A stretch of DNA of 64,000 nt, taken from Pyrenophora tritici-repentis (taxonomy: Eukaryota > Ascomycota > Dothideomycetes > Pleosporales > Pleosporaceae). A program made the position numbers and the translations under genes. Below the pieces are notes generated by a model. That model did not search any database. It saw nothing but the letters and a program-made list of their open reading frames with translations, and was not told the DNA's origin. This document shows positions 42,515 to 53,000 of the stretch, piece after piece; position 1 is the stretch's first letter, and every line of letters starts with the position of its first letter. The stretch covers positions 4,340,001-4,404,000 of the forward strand of contig NC_089391.1 of the NCBI RefSeq assembly GCF_003171515.1, given 5' to 3'.

Positions 42515-44320
42515 CTAGTCATCTCTATCCCCCCAAACATCCGCTTCCTCTCTCGCTACAGCATCCAAATCTATCATACCCGTCCCCCTCTCTTCGCTCC
42601 CTCTTCTATCATCATCTTCATCACTACTGGTATCTCCCTGTCTAGCTTCTTCACGACTCATGGAACCCCATCCCGCATCTTCATCCTCTTCCTCTCGCAC
42701 AAATGCTGGGGAAACGGGCACAAAGTCGTCCATTAGATTACTTGGAAGACCAGCGGGTGCGGGCCGTTTCGAAGCAGATGATGGGGGTGAGGGTGAAAGT
42801 GGCATCATTGTCATTTCGGGATGGCGCGAGAGTTCTGGCTCCGGTGGTGTGTCGGTGCGATTTGGTAGGGTAGTGGCTCGACCTTGCTGTCTTGATGAAG
42901 ATTCTGCGTGAGATACTACAGGGGGTGCCGCTTGTGCCCTTTTGCCTTCTTTGGAAGACGGTCTCGCCTCTTGTTTCATCTCCTGTTGCTGAGGTTTGGA
43001 TGGCACGGCTGTCTCTGTTTGGACTTGTTGCGTAGGCGGCAGCTTGGCACGATGCTCTTGTTGCTGTTGCTGCGAGAATGGGAAGATTGAGAAGAGACTG
43101 GCGCTTAGACTGTGTCTGTTTGGCGCTCCGGGTCTTTGTTCCTTCTTGAGAGCTTCTTGGCGTGGGTTGGGCGCTGTAGGGGGCGGGGCGGATACCGAGT
43201 GGGAATGCGAGGGTGTTCTTGTAACTGCTACTGGACTGGGGGGCTTGCTGATGGTTGTATCTGGGAGGCTTGCTTCGCACATCTCGCAGACGGTGAGATT
43301 GGGGTCGTTGAGGAACGTGCAGCGGGGACACTGCTTTTTGAGCTCCGGTGTCGATGGCCGTGGGACGTTGGCATTCTGAGTTACAGCCTGTGGTCTGGGA
43401 GGCTGGCGGGGAGGTATTGGTTCACTAGTTCTCGCCGATGGTCTCGCTCCTTGGTGTCTGCTCACGTTTCTGGTGGTCGGATTTGGATCGACGGATATCA
43501 CCACCTGTACGTCTCGCTTTGTCCCACATTTCATACACTCACACTGCCGAACTACGCTCGTAGTGAAGGTGTCGGTGACTTCAGCAGGCGCATCGAACCT
43601 AATCTCGAACTTGCCTGGCTCGCCAAAACCCGGTACAGTCCTATCCCTCCTGTCATGTCCTTTTGCATTCGCATACCCTGCGCCTCTGGCTACGATAGGA
43701 ATGATGGGATCCACATTTCCAAACACGAGATGATCTACATGAGGAAGAAGCATGAGCGTTCCGCTTGTCTTGATATGGTGGTCGACTTCCGGGCGGAGTT
43801 GGAACGACTCGATAGAATGCAAGACGCGGAAGTACTTGTGGAACATGTCGCCATACCACTGCCGAACCTGAACACCTTGCTGCAATAAATCCTTTGCAAT
43901 ATTTCGCGGCGCTGGACTAGGCCACAATGCATCAATCAAGTGCTTTTCCTTGAGTGCTTTGCGCACCATCAAATCCAGTCTCGCACACTCGTACAGCTTC
44001 TTCTCTAGCCGTTCGTGCAATTCATACTTGGAGAACCTAATCACCAAGCCTCTTACAAAACTAGCGTCTAGGTTCCACTTTCTTGTAAAGTAATCCAGAG
44101 ACTCCAAATCCTTTTGCGCCTGCGCGTTGGCGGGCCGAATGACCTGTGGCGCTAATTCGTGACCCATGGCTATCCATCGTTGGGTTTGGTTGGGAAATGC
44201 CGTAGCTGTAGACCAGAAAGACCGGATGGGGTAGTATTCAGCCTTGAAGTAGTTGTAGACAAAGTCCAGAAAATCAGGCTCTGTGAGCGGCATCGCTGCG
44301 TGGCCGCGAGGGATATCCAT
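42515..44320 (-). CDS. RanBP2-type zinc-finger protein of unknown role
   Basis: 601 aa, single exon. The first ~280 residues form a conserved-looking folded region (for example YFTRKWNLDASFVRGLVIRF and GTLMLLPHVDHLVFGNVDPIIP) that I do not recognise. It ends in a possible second metal site (CECMKCGTK). A RanBP2/NZF finger, CPRCTFLNDPNLTVCEMC, lies at about residues 327-344 and typically binds ubiquitin or RNA. The rest is a disordered Gln/Pro/Ser tail with a Glu/Asp-rich end. The start ATG (GGATATCCAT on the plus strand) precedes the conserved block closely. It is convergent with the mannosidase gene. A 48-codon open frame lies upstream at 44409-44555. Confidence 0.7.
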   Translation of the reverse strand: MDIPRGHAAMPLTEPDFLDFVYNYFKAEYYPIRSFWSTATAFPNQTQRWIAMGHELAPQVIRPANAQAQKDLESLDYFTRKWNLDASFVRGLVIRFSKYELHERLEKKLYECARLDLMVRKALKEKHLIDALWPSPAPRNIAKDLLQQGVQVRQWYGDMFHKYFRVLHSIESFQLRPEVDHHIKTSGTLMLLPHVDHLVFGNVDPIIPIVARGAGYANAKGHDRRDRTVPGFGEPGKFEIRFDAPAEVTDTFTTSVVRQCECMKCGTKRDVQVVISVDPNPTTRNVSRHQGARPSARTSEPIPPRQPPRPQAVTQNANVPRPSTPELKKQCPRCTFLNDPNLTVCEMCEASLPDTTISKPPSPVAVTRTPSHSHSVSAPPPTAPNPRQEALKKEQRPGAPNRHSLSASLFSIFPFSQQQQQEHRAKLPPTQQVQTETAVPSKPQQQEMKQEARPSSKEGKRAQAAPPVVSHAESSSRQQGRATTLPNRTDTPPEPELSRHPEMTMMPLSPSPPSSASKRPAPAGLPSNLMDDFVPVSPAFVREEEDEDAGWGSMSREEARQGDTSSDEDDDRRGSEERGTGMIDLDAVAREEADVWGDRDD

Positions 44321-45635
44321 GATGTAGGTGAGGTTGAGGTGGCGAGGTGTTGTGTTTACAGATTGTTAACACGGTCGCGCTTGGAAAGAAATAATCGGAG
44401 AGAAGAATTCAAGGTGCAAATGATGAAGTGAAGTCAAGAAACTTAGAACAGCTTACCGCAAACGAAAGAGCGGTGTTTCGTTGCTGCCTAGGAAGCTGGA
44501 GAAGGGTAGCGCGTGAGGAAGCCGCAAGACTTGGCGTAGGTGACGATGCCCTCATAGCTGCGCCACAGCATGTGATCATATCGAAGCGCTAGTCTAGTTG
44601 TTGCAACAAGATTCGCCGCTGTGTGTCCTGTGACGGTGTTGTCCAAGACGTACGTCATCACTGTGGTCTGTGCTCGATTCACGCCTTTCGTTGTCGTCTT
44701 CACTCTCAACTTTCACCGCACACCCAAAAATCGTCTCTAAGCAAAGCTGAACCAGGAATAATTTTCTCTGCTATGATCTGCGTGGGTATTGATGTTGGAT
44801 GTCTGGTCAGCTGCCGTCAAATGCAAATGAGAATAACCAGTAACCCTTCGTGCTGGGCTTATACTGTCACCGTCTGGTCCAGGCATTGTCGATGACAAAA
44901 ACCGTCCGTTATTCAACATATATGCGTTGGAATTATTCTTGGATAGCGGTACATGGGGCTGTTTGCTCATCAGTATTAGGCGCTCTTGGCCATCGCATCC
45001 TATCTACGAGGGCATACCTTTCTGACTGAAATACTGACCTCTGAAGAGAGGAAAGAAGGAGCAGCACCAAGAACGGTCAAGCTGATTTCAACTAACATCA
45101 TCTCATCTTAAAGTACTAACCACATCTGAAACTCATGCATAATGGCTTGTGAAGCTTTGCGTAAGGGTAGATAACATAAAGGGGGGGTCCAAGGGATTTC
45201 CACATTGGGCCACTCTATCTGATCACCGGTGTGGCCAATCTACTTGGTCAAGCCCTCCTATACGTGGGAGCATTGTACATCGTACGCTCAGTACCGCGAT
45301 AAGAGTTTCATGGACGTCGCTCCGCATGGTTTCAGCGATCAATCCAGGAGATCTCTGCAACCCCACGCCGTTATGCAGCAAGTGCGCCTATATCCAACCG
45401 AATTATTAGCATACCTACTTACTAGTCATCCAGGGCTGGACTCCGCAAGAGTTCACACCTCCATTACTAGTTTTCGAAGGCTGGGCCCAGCAAACAGAGC
45501 ACGCCGCCATTACGAGTTCCGAGAGGCTCGACCCAGCGGAAAGACGCATATTTACTCTGCTTGGTCCCTCACATTGATTACACAACTCGTTTAACCGTCC
45601 CAATACCGACCTTGGGCTTTTCGGCCTGATGGACC
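44321..45635. other. Divergent 1.3-kb spacer with a small upstream frame and imperfect repeats
   Basis: Holds the leaders of two divergent genes. A 48-codon minus-strand frame at 44409-44555 (MRASSPTPSLAASSRATLLQ...) looks like a mitochondrial presequence and contains a GTAAGC donor, but no continuation was found. Three imperfect ~45-bp repeats lie at 45415-45545. Confidence 0.35.
45415..45545. repeat. Three imperfect ~45-bp tandem units
   Basis: TACTAGTCATCCAGGGCTGGA, TACTAGTTTTCGAAGGCTGGG and TACGAGTTCCGAGAGGCTCGA recur at about 45-bp spacing, each followed by a short C/A-rich segment. Divergence is high and the origin unknown. Confidence 0.45.
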
Positions 45636-46528
45636 ATGGCGCCCAACATGTCCGATGGTCTGCAAATTGCCCAACCCGAAACGTACCCCGAGGCAATCAA
45701 TCGGTATTCTCCAAACAGCGATACCAAATTGCCACAGTTCCACGATAACGACCGCGAATACCTCCCTGATGACTTGACACGGACACGTACGCGGTCGACA
45801 CAACGTCACTTGTCCTCCAATCCGCCCTCACGTAGTGATCAATCTGAATACAACGGTACACTCGAGATTCCCGCTGAAATGTGGAGAAAGGTCTTTGCAC
45901 ATCGACGACGCAACTTTTGGATCCTCTGTTCTCTTTCTATCGTCATAGTGGGTGCGCTCGTGGGCGGTAGTATTGGAGGAGCGCTTTTCGTACAGGACAA
46001 AGCTGACAAGTATGATGTTCACTTACTGATATTATCCATTTTTTCTAATGTTTGACTAGGGCTGCGGCTGCTGCGAGTTCAACCGCATTGGCGACACCAA
46101 CAAGCACAGCATCGGCGAGTCCAACCAACTCAGGCCAGGATGAAGATGCCTACACAGCTCGGCCCTTTGGTGCCGTCCAGTCAATCAACACAACATGTCC
46201 ATCAACGCTTCTTGTCTCGAGCCAACTGGAAGGCAAAACCTCGGATATCAGTAGTCGTTATACGTACAGCTGCCTCGATAGCACCAACATACTGGTTCTG
46301 AATCTCATGAGCTTCACTGCATATACCTTGGAGCAATGCGTTGACGCGTGTAGTCAATACAACGCCATGAAGAATGACATGAATACTACATGTAAGGCGA
46401 CGGTGATCAATTCAGACTTCCGGAAGAATTATGAGAGTGGGATCGGCGCCAACTGTTGGCTCAAGGGCGGGGTTGGAAGTGCAAGTACGGCAAAGACTGG
46501 GTACACTGCGGCGGTGCTGAAGGAGTAG
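45636..46528 (+). CDS. Type II membrane protein with Cys-containing ectodomain
   Basis: 280 aa from exons 45636-46009 and 46060-46528 (intron 46010-46059, GTATGA...ACTAG). There is no signal peptide; a ~90-residue polar cytosolic N-terminus precedes one membrane helix at about residues 93-117 (FWILCSLSIVIVGALVGGSIGGALF). An Ala/Ser/Thr/Pro stalk follows, then a ~110-residue extracellular module. That module has four to five Cys, including the apple-like helix LEQCVDACSQYNAM and a closing NCWLKGG, with several N-glycosylation sites. Ligand and role unknown. Its module recalls those of the surface protein at 34332-35900, although the topology is opposite. Confidence 0.72.
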
Positions 46529-46673
46529 CTGTCGGCGTTGAACCTGCATATCACAGAGCTGTGTCGGGTTTTCTTATCTGTGTTATAAGCGATCATTCGG
46601 AGTGTTGACGACGACTTTTGTGTAACAACATCATTTCGTTTATTTAGACAATGCGTTGACCGTATACAGCTAC

Positions 46674-47118
46674 GTGTCGGAAACATTTTTTGCCCATCTT
46701 TTGCATGTATTTGCTTAGCGAGCCTTTTCTTTGGCGTTTTCTTTTTGGCTGAATATTCAGAATCGTCAAATGCCTTCATAGGCCTATCAATCACTTAACA
46801 TACAAACTAAAATTGCTAGCCTCACAAGCGCGCTTAGTACAAGCTGGTCTCTAATCGTAATAGATGTAGAAGAGGGTGGTTTGCAGCATTGGAAGCTCGC
46901 AGAGGTGAATGCAGATGCCTGGGTATAAACCATAACGTGCTTTCGCATACGGAGAACAAGAGACAATCCCTGTACTGCCGTGTAGTCAGTATGGGGTTTG
47001 CTACTCGGTCTGCCCTGAAGTCACCGCTGTCTTTGGACAAAAATCTCCCACAAGCAAAAAAGAAAGGCTCGCTAAGCAAATACATGCAAAAGATGGGCAA
47101 AAAAGATGTTTCCGACAC
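46674..47118. repeat. Inverted duplication of tRNA 3' end and flank
   Basis: 46674 onward reads GTGTCGGAAACATTTTTTGCC...TTTGCTTAGCGAGCCTTT. The same sequence occurs in reverse complement at 47058-47118, where it is the last bases of the tRNA-Glu gene plus its T-rich terminator and downstream flank. The arms are about 60 bp with a few differences, separated by roughly 325 bp. The left arm keeps only the terminal ~8 nt of the tRNA, so it is not a gene. Confidence 0.75.
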
Positions 47119-47207
47119 CGGGAATCGAACCCGGGCCTTGCCGGCACTATACAGTGAACTGACTCTGCGATGAGAGCGGCAAATCCTAGCCACTAGACCA
47201 TATCGGA
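47110..47207 (-). tRNA. tRNA-Glu (CTC) with intron
   Basis: Reading the minus strand from 47207, TCCGATATGGTCTAGTGGCTAG starts the tRNA. The acceptor stem TCCGATA pairs with TGTCGGA, the D arm contains GGTCTAGTGGCTAGG, and the anticodon stem TGCCG pairs with CGGCA. The anticodon is CTC, followed by A37. A ~26-nt intron follows position 37. The T arm is CCGGG-TTCGATT-CCCGG, holding a perfect B box. A run of six T (plus-strand A at 47099-47104) downstream is a pol III terminator. CCA is not encoded. The gene looks functional. Confidence 0.92.
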
Positions 47208-48038
47208 TATTGTTGATTGATGGAAGAATGATCGATTTCTCATAATATAAAGTGAGTTTGAAACAGGAAAGTCGCGTTGGGAGCGGTGTCGCAAGATAAG
47301 TGGTGGGGCGGATACAGTGATAGTGGGAAAAGTTTTCAGACTGCCCCGCTTTGGGGAAATTCATTGATTCGGGACCCTAAGCTGTTGTACTCTACGATAT
47401 CATATGCAGAATGATATTAAACGCACTTACGGCAAACACTGCAATTTCGCTAAAATAATTTCATCTACGACTGCCATTAAATGCGTAAACATGAAGTTGT
47501 TGTATGTGATTCACGCACTTGCTAGAATGCTACCCCGCATATGTTGTAAAGCTAGTGTTGGTAGGCCTTGTACGATCGTACGGGTGAATAACAACAACGA
47601 GGTTCTTCTGGTGACTGGTATTGGTATTGATCTTCTACGAACATAGCTGCTACGAAGGTACACCTAAGCTCTGCGCAAGGTGGGCCGAAGTCGGGCCGAA
47701 GTGTCAAGCAGCCGACGTCTCTACCGATACTCACGATTCGACAGCTAGCGATAAATCCAAGCAAATTTTATAACGCGTCCGCTTCACAAGTAATAAGCTA
47801 TACTGCGTTTACGTAGTTATACAAAAATTTATTTTTCTTTTCCTTACATCTTTTCACTCTTCTCTTTATTTCCTCTTGTTTACTTCTCTCTCTTCTACTT
47901 GTTTTTTTCTTTGTACTCTTTTCGTCTACTTTCTTCTTTTCTTTCTTCTCTATCTTTCCTTTCTCGTTAACTAGTTGACCCTACAACCTTATGAGGCAGT
48001 AACGAATATAGATGTTTGGAAAGACCTCCGTGTATCTA
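47208..48038. other. Intergenic with long pyrimidine tract
   Basis: No gene supported. From about 47820 to 47968 the plus strand is almost pure C/T (CTTTTCCTTACATCTTTTCAC and so on), an unusually long polypyrimidine run of low complexity. Confidence 0.5.
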
Positions 48039-48398
48039 TGTTACGAACCTAAGGAGAGGACACAGTGCAAGATATGAAGGGCAGAAGGATGGAGACCTTG
48101 TCGGAATCCCTTCTCAGACAAAGGCGTACAAAGGTGTACAAGGACCAATGACGTAAGCCTGCCCCGCATCCCACAAAGCTTGGCGGAACGCCAACATGGG
48201 ACATGTCACGTGTGTCCCAAGGAATCCCACGATGTACCACGATGTCCCACGCATGGGACAGTGTAGGACAACGTAGGACGTATAGGACATAGGACATTCG
48301 TTAGTATATAACAATAGGCAATGAGCCCTTACGGTTCATTGTGTTCAACTTCGAAATCTAAGGATTAGTACTTGATTCTCAACTCCCCGTATATTACA
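48039..48398 (+). mobile_element. Candidate solo LTR (about 360 bp)
   Basis: Starts TGTTACGAACC and ends GTATATTACA, giving TG...CA ends with short imperfect inversion (TGTTA/TTACA). The interior holds many GGGACA/GGACA motifs, then TATATAACA at about 48305 and GAGCCCTTACGGTTCATTGTG, a layout resembling a U3-R boundary. No second LTR, gag-pol or clean 5-bp target duplication was found, so the assignment rests on end structure and layout only. Confidence 0.35.
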
Positions 48399-49349
48399 TC
48401 GATCTACCAATCGTGCTATACACCCTCGTGTCCATCGCATCACTCTATCCCCGAGAACCAACCCAAGATCATCTTCGGACGACCTTCACAATCTACTAGA
48501 CTCCGCAACAATCAATTCAATCCGGTCACTCTCCTAGACCCACTTACCTATCTAGGTAGGGCTTAAACTCCTATAGGTAACTACTAGGCTTAAAGCGGTA
48601 ATCAATCAATCCAATCTGAACCTTCTAGGACCCACTTAATTGATTGTTGCGGACTGTGGTATCTACTAAGCCACGAAGGCCTGCACCTTCGAGACTACTC
48701 GGGTAATTCTTTTCGAACCCCACATATATAACCCGCAAAGAATTTTTTTTAACACTTCGGTGACGTAGATATCGTAGGAAAAATTCTACGCATGCAAACC
48801 CGATGGAGACACAAAATGCAAGACTCGCCTCTAAAATGACACGTGCAGATACTTGTCCATCGAAGTGCTACTAGTGGTCGATGCATCGCAGCAGCTTCCA
48901 AAACACTGCTACTAGCATGCGTCAGCTAATTGCAAACCTCGTATCGAACTTTCTTCTCCGCACCACGGTGATGTATGTAAAGGTCGGTTACAGGTACAAA
49001 GTTCACGCCAACAAGGTATGCATACAGGGTCTGCATGACACCACGAATAGACGAAAAGCAAAACTGCGATGCATAAGCTAGGCAATGTCAAACTTTATCC
49101 TAGCATTAATACAGATGTTTAGAAGAGGTGGTGCTTTGCGATGTTATTTATGACTTCACATCTCGAGACTTTAGTATTCGTGGATCATACAGTACAATGA
49201 TGCAGTAGTATACATGATACTAGCGCTCTACGAAACAGGATCCCATATGTATGTGCAGGCCGTTTGTATCACATACTCACTTACGAAACCGTTGAGCTGT
49301 CCGTATACCCCAGCATTACTTTCTGCGGGCGCCTAAGAACTTCAGGGAC
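48399..49349. other. Repeat-flank sequence, no gene
   Basis: Follows the candidate LTR and contains the 16-bp inverted repeat at 48502/48638. No coding frame of note. It may be degraded internal sequence of a retroelement, which could not be shown. Confidence 0.35.
48502..48653. repeat. 16-bp perfect inverted repeat, 120-bp loop
   Basis: TCCGCAACAATCAATT at 48502-48517 is exactly complementary to AATTGATTGTTGCGGA at 48638-48653. Between the arms, CCTAGACCCACTTA-like and TAGGCTTAAA-like strings also recur. The boundaries do not show a target duplication. Confidence 0.7.
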
Positions 49350-49420
49350 CACCTGGGTGACAAGAAGTTCTTGATATACTAGTGTGCAAAGGCCACTGTA
49401 GGCGCCAGGCACGCCTATCA
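49350..49420 (-). mobile_element. MITE copy 5, truncated
   Basis: Begins CACCTGGGTGACAAGAAGTTC, the family end, and continues ATACTAGTGTGCAAAGGCCACTGTAGGCGCC...CACGCCTATCAG, which is the family core in reverse orientation. Homology then stops and no second end is found. Confidence 0.7.
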
Positions 49421-49647
49421 GCATCCGACCGCTGACTCACCACAGCGAAAAGATAGCGGTAGCGATGGCTCGGGTCCATATCAAAAGTAAACATGGCGTA
49501 GACCCCTATATCTGTATTCGGCTTGACTGACCCAAAACAAATGACAAGGTTTACAACGAAATCGCAGTATAATGCTAAGGGATACGGCTATACGCGTAAA
49601 AGAAAGAACACGAAAATGCAGGGACCGGAACAAAAATATAGCAAAAA

Positions 49648-49765
49648 CATACAACAGCGGGGATTCGCCAGTGGTCACCCACCTGACTACTAATCCGCCG
49701 GTACACCGCTTGAGTACCGCTGAGCGAACGGGAAGCGCTATTATCGATGTCCTATGGTCGTATGT
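49648..49765 (-). rRNA. 5S rRNA, copy 1
   Basis: On the minus strand it starts ACATACGACCATAGG and ends GCTGTTGTATG followed by TTTTT. In between are the conserved CTTCCCGTTCGCTCAGC, TTAGTAGTC and GGTGGGTGACCACTGGCGAATCC blocks of fungal 5S rRNA (about 118 nt). The ends pair (ACATACGAC with GTTGTATG). It differs from copy 2 at two positions: ATTAGTAG here versus ACTAGTAG, and CGATAATAG versus CGACAATAG. Dispersed 5S genes of this kind are normal in Pezizomycotina. Whether this variant is expressed is unknown. Confidence 0.88.
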
Positions 49766-49834
49766 GAAAGATCTGCGGACTGCTAGCGTTATGAACAAAG
49801 GTAGAAATGAAGGTGGAATGCAAAATGGCAAAAA

Positions 49835-49952
49835 CATACAACAGCGGGGATTCGCCAGTGGTCACCCACCTGACTACTAGTCCGCCGGTACACCGCTTGA
49901 GTACCGCTGAGCGAACGGGAAGCGCTATTGTCGATGTCCTATGGTCGTATGT
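49835..49952 (-). rRNA. 5S rRNA, copy 2
   Basis: Second 5S gene, same orientation, 69 bp from copy 1. The duplicated block is 134 bp (49641-49774 and 49828-49961), so it includes the T5 terminator and a few bases upstream of the gene, with only two substitutions. All conserved 5S blocks and the closing stem are present. It lies 132 bp from the left end of the hAT element. Confidence 0.88.
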
Positions 49953-50076
49953 GAAAGATCTAAAGGTACTTTCTTATTATATAGTTGGCGTTCCGAGTAG
50001 AGACAAGCTGTAAGGCTCGAGGTTGCGCAATCTTGGACGGGACCAAGGCAAAGAACGTAAGTGCTGGTAATTTAGA

Positions 50077-50084
50077 CTTGTGAG
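50077..50084. repeat. hAT target site duplication, left
   Basis: CTTGTGAG immediately precedes the hAT element and is repeated exactly after it at 53411-53418. Eight base pairs is the length made by hAT transposases. Confidence 0.85.
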
Positions 50085-53000
50085 CAAGGTTGTCAGTAAT
50101 CAATATCTCATCAATATTGTTGTTTGATTTGTTTGATTCGGAGCCAACCAACTAACCAACAGTTAGCCACTGTATTTCTGTCAATCAATCAACCAATCTT
50201 GAGAACAAAATGTTGATAGGATTGGTGTTGTTTGATAGTAAGCGAGGGAGGGGGATACCTAGGTGAGGCCTCTGGGATAGCTGCTCAACGACGAATTCTT
50301 AGTGTTGGATCTTGCTTACTAAGCCTACTCGCGTGTAAGTTATATGACCTAGGTTCCATCCCATCTCTCACTCACTCCAGGCTAGTACGTACGAGGCTTA
50401 GCGCCCACAACGCTAGCTGGCAGAGACATAGATCTCAATTCCTGTAGCACAATACACAACACGATTCACACATGTTCTATTCCTAGTGCTACTGACATCA
50501 GGCTTATAACATTTAACAACACCTTACTTTCTCGCGGCTCCGGCTTACTTTTAGCCTTATCCATGCCCTCTATACCAGCAAAACGCAAGCCCGAGGCTGC
50601 CGAAGAAGCTGATACTCCCTTCAAGCGAGCACAACGTACGCGCAAACCTACGCTCAAAGCGCTGTTGGGTGACGGCAGCCAGCCAACCCAGCCGATAGAG
50701 CTGCCAGAAAGTACGCCGGATCCGCCTACAGAGCCGCCTACACAAGTTATCGAGCCGCCCACACGGGCTATTGAACCGCCATGTAAGCCTGTACAACAAC
50801 CCGAGGAGCGCCCTCGGCGGGCATCACCACTGCCTATTTTGGCTGCCTCACAAGCCTCTCGGCTCACTGATGAGCCAGCCTGGGAGTCGCAGTTAATGTT
50901 TGATAAGCCAGAGGACTCTATTGTACAGCCTTTAGCTTTCTCTAGCGCTGCCACTGAGGCTTCGGTGGAGGAGGATAGCGCTGTGAGCGTCGATTTTCGC
51001 GACTTTGAGGGCGTCGATTGGTCGCGATTAAAGGGGTTTGTCGCGCCGCTGAGCACTCCACGAGGCAAGGCAAGCTGGATTTTTCAACACGGCTGGCGTG
51101 TCTGGAAGGAGGGTACTCACCACCCAGATGAGTTGTACTTTGTGTGCAAGTACTGTCATATTCATAAGCTACCTAATGGTGTACACCGAGTAACGAAGTC
51201 AACCACTGCCGCCAACGGGCACCTCCAGCTTGATAAACCTGGTCATCGGCTCAGCAAAGATGGTCCAATCCTAAGCAAACCTCTCCGCAAACATGGACAA
51301 CAATCACTTCGTCAGGCAGCTCTAAGCGGTGTCAAATTTAGTCTAGAGGCGTACAAGACTATAGGAAACTTCGACGTACAAGAATTTCGGCAGGCAGCTG
51401 CGCTCTGGCTGGTCGACAACAACAGACCACTCCGCGAGTTTGAGACGCCGGCTTTTCGCAAGATGATCAGGCTTGCTAATCCTGAGGCAGAGGCGGCGTT
51501 ATGGAGGTCTCATAACAGCGTGTCAGCGTTCGTGATGAGGTTGTACAGTTGGCTACGGCCTCAGGTGGTGCGCGCGTTGGCTGAAGCCGAGAGCAAGGTA
51601 CATATAAGCTTCGATGGGTGGACGACAAAAGGCGGCAAACGTGGCTTCTTTTCTGTAGTTGCTCACTACGCCAACAGTAAGGGCGCGATAGTTGACCTAC
51701 CCATCGCGCTGCCGCAGCTGGTGGGTGCCCACACTGGTGAGGCGATAGCTGACGCTGTAACCAAAATCCTGCAATCCTTCAGCATTAATCGCAGCAAACT
51801 CGGCTACTTTGTGCTCGATAACGCTTACAATAACGACACCGCTGTTAACAAACTCGCCGCGATGTACCACTTTTCTGCCTCCGATCGCCGCCTCCGCTGC
51901 GCTTGCCACATACTTAACCTTGTTGGCCAAACGATTATGTTCGGGAGGGATGCTGACGCGTATAACAACGCCCTGGAGAACACAAAGATGGAGGATTTTT
52001 ACATGAAGGAGTGGCGGAAAGAAGGACCGCTTGGCGTGTATCTTGATATTATCAACTACATCAACACGCCGAAGCAGTGGAGTATTTTTGAAGATTGCCA
52101 ACGCGAGGCAGTTAACAGCATGCCCACAGGCGCCAGCGGCGGCACTCGCGAGCCAATTAAGCCGTGTGTTACACGTTGGAACAGCTATTACGACTGCTTT
52201 AAGCGCGGAGTTCAGCTCCAACAAGCTATCAACGCATACGCCACGTACCACATTCGCGAGACTGAACAGGCTGACGAACAGGCAGCTATTAGAGGAAACA
52301 AGCTGCCTGATGTGCCGCGGTGGATGAGGTCAGACGGCCTTACGGCGGCTGACTGGGCGGTGATTACTGAGTACATGGCGATACTGCAGCCGCTCAAGTT
52401 TGCTACAGATCGCCTCCAAGGCCGCGGCAAGTGTGGCCGTTTTGGCGCACTCTACGAGGTCATCCCAGTATTTGAGAGTGTGATAACTGAGCTGGATGCA
52501 CGCCTTCGGCCATACGAATCGGTCAACCACGAGCCATCTGAGGCGCCCGAAGATCACATCCCGATCAACCTGCGAGCCGCGAGGCGAAAAGCGAGCAATT
52601 ACTTTACTAAGATCCTCCAAAGTCCCATTTACTACGCAGCTACGGCACTACATCCACGATATAAAACATACTCTAAGCGCTTCTGGCGCGACAAACCTAC
52701 ACAATTGAGCACCGCGCACGCGAAGTTTCTGCGGGTTTGGGCTGCCTACAAGCCTGCCGCTGCTGCCACAACACCAACCCCTGCGCCAAAACCTACCATG
52801 AGCAGCTTTGACGACGCTATCGACGCTATACTAGATGAGGACGGCGAGCATACATTGGAGGTGGAGGATGAGTACGATAGCTGGTTAAAAGAGCCTATGT
52901 GGACGTCTGATCAACACAAGGAGGGTCCAACAGCTGTACAGTACTGGTTATCGTTGAAGCCGAAGTATCCACATCTTTCACGATTGGCGATCGACGTGTT

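Noticed and set aside
50232..50447. tRNA-like string in the left arm of the hAT element (GATAGCTGCTCAA...GGTTCCATCCC)
   Set aside because: Box spacing and stems do not fold as a tRNA.
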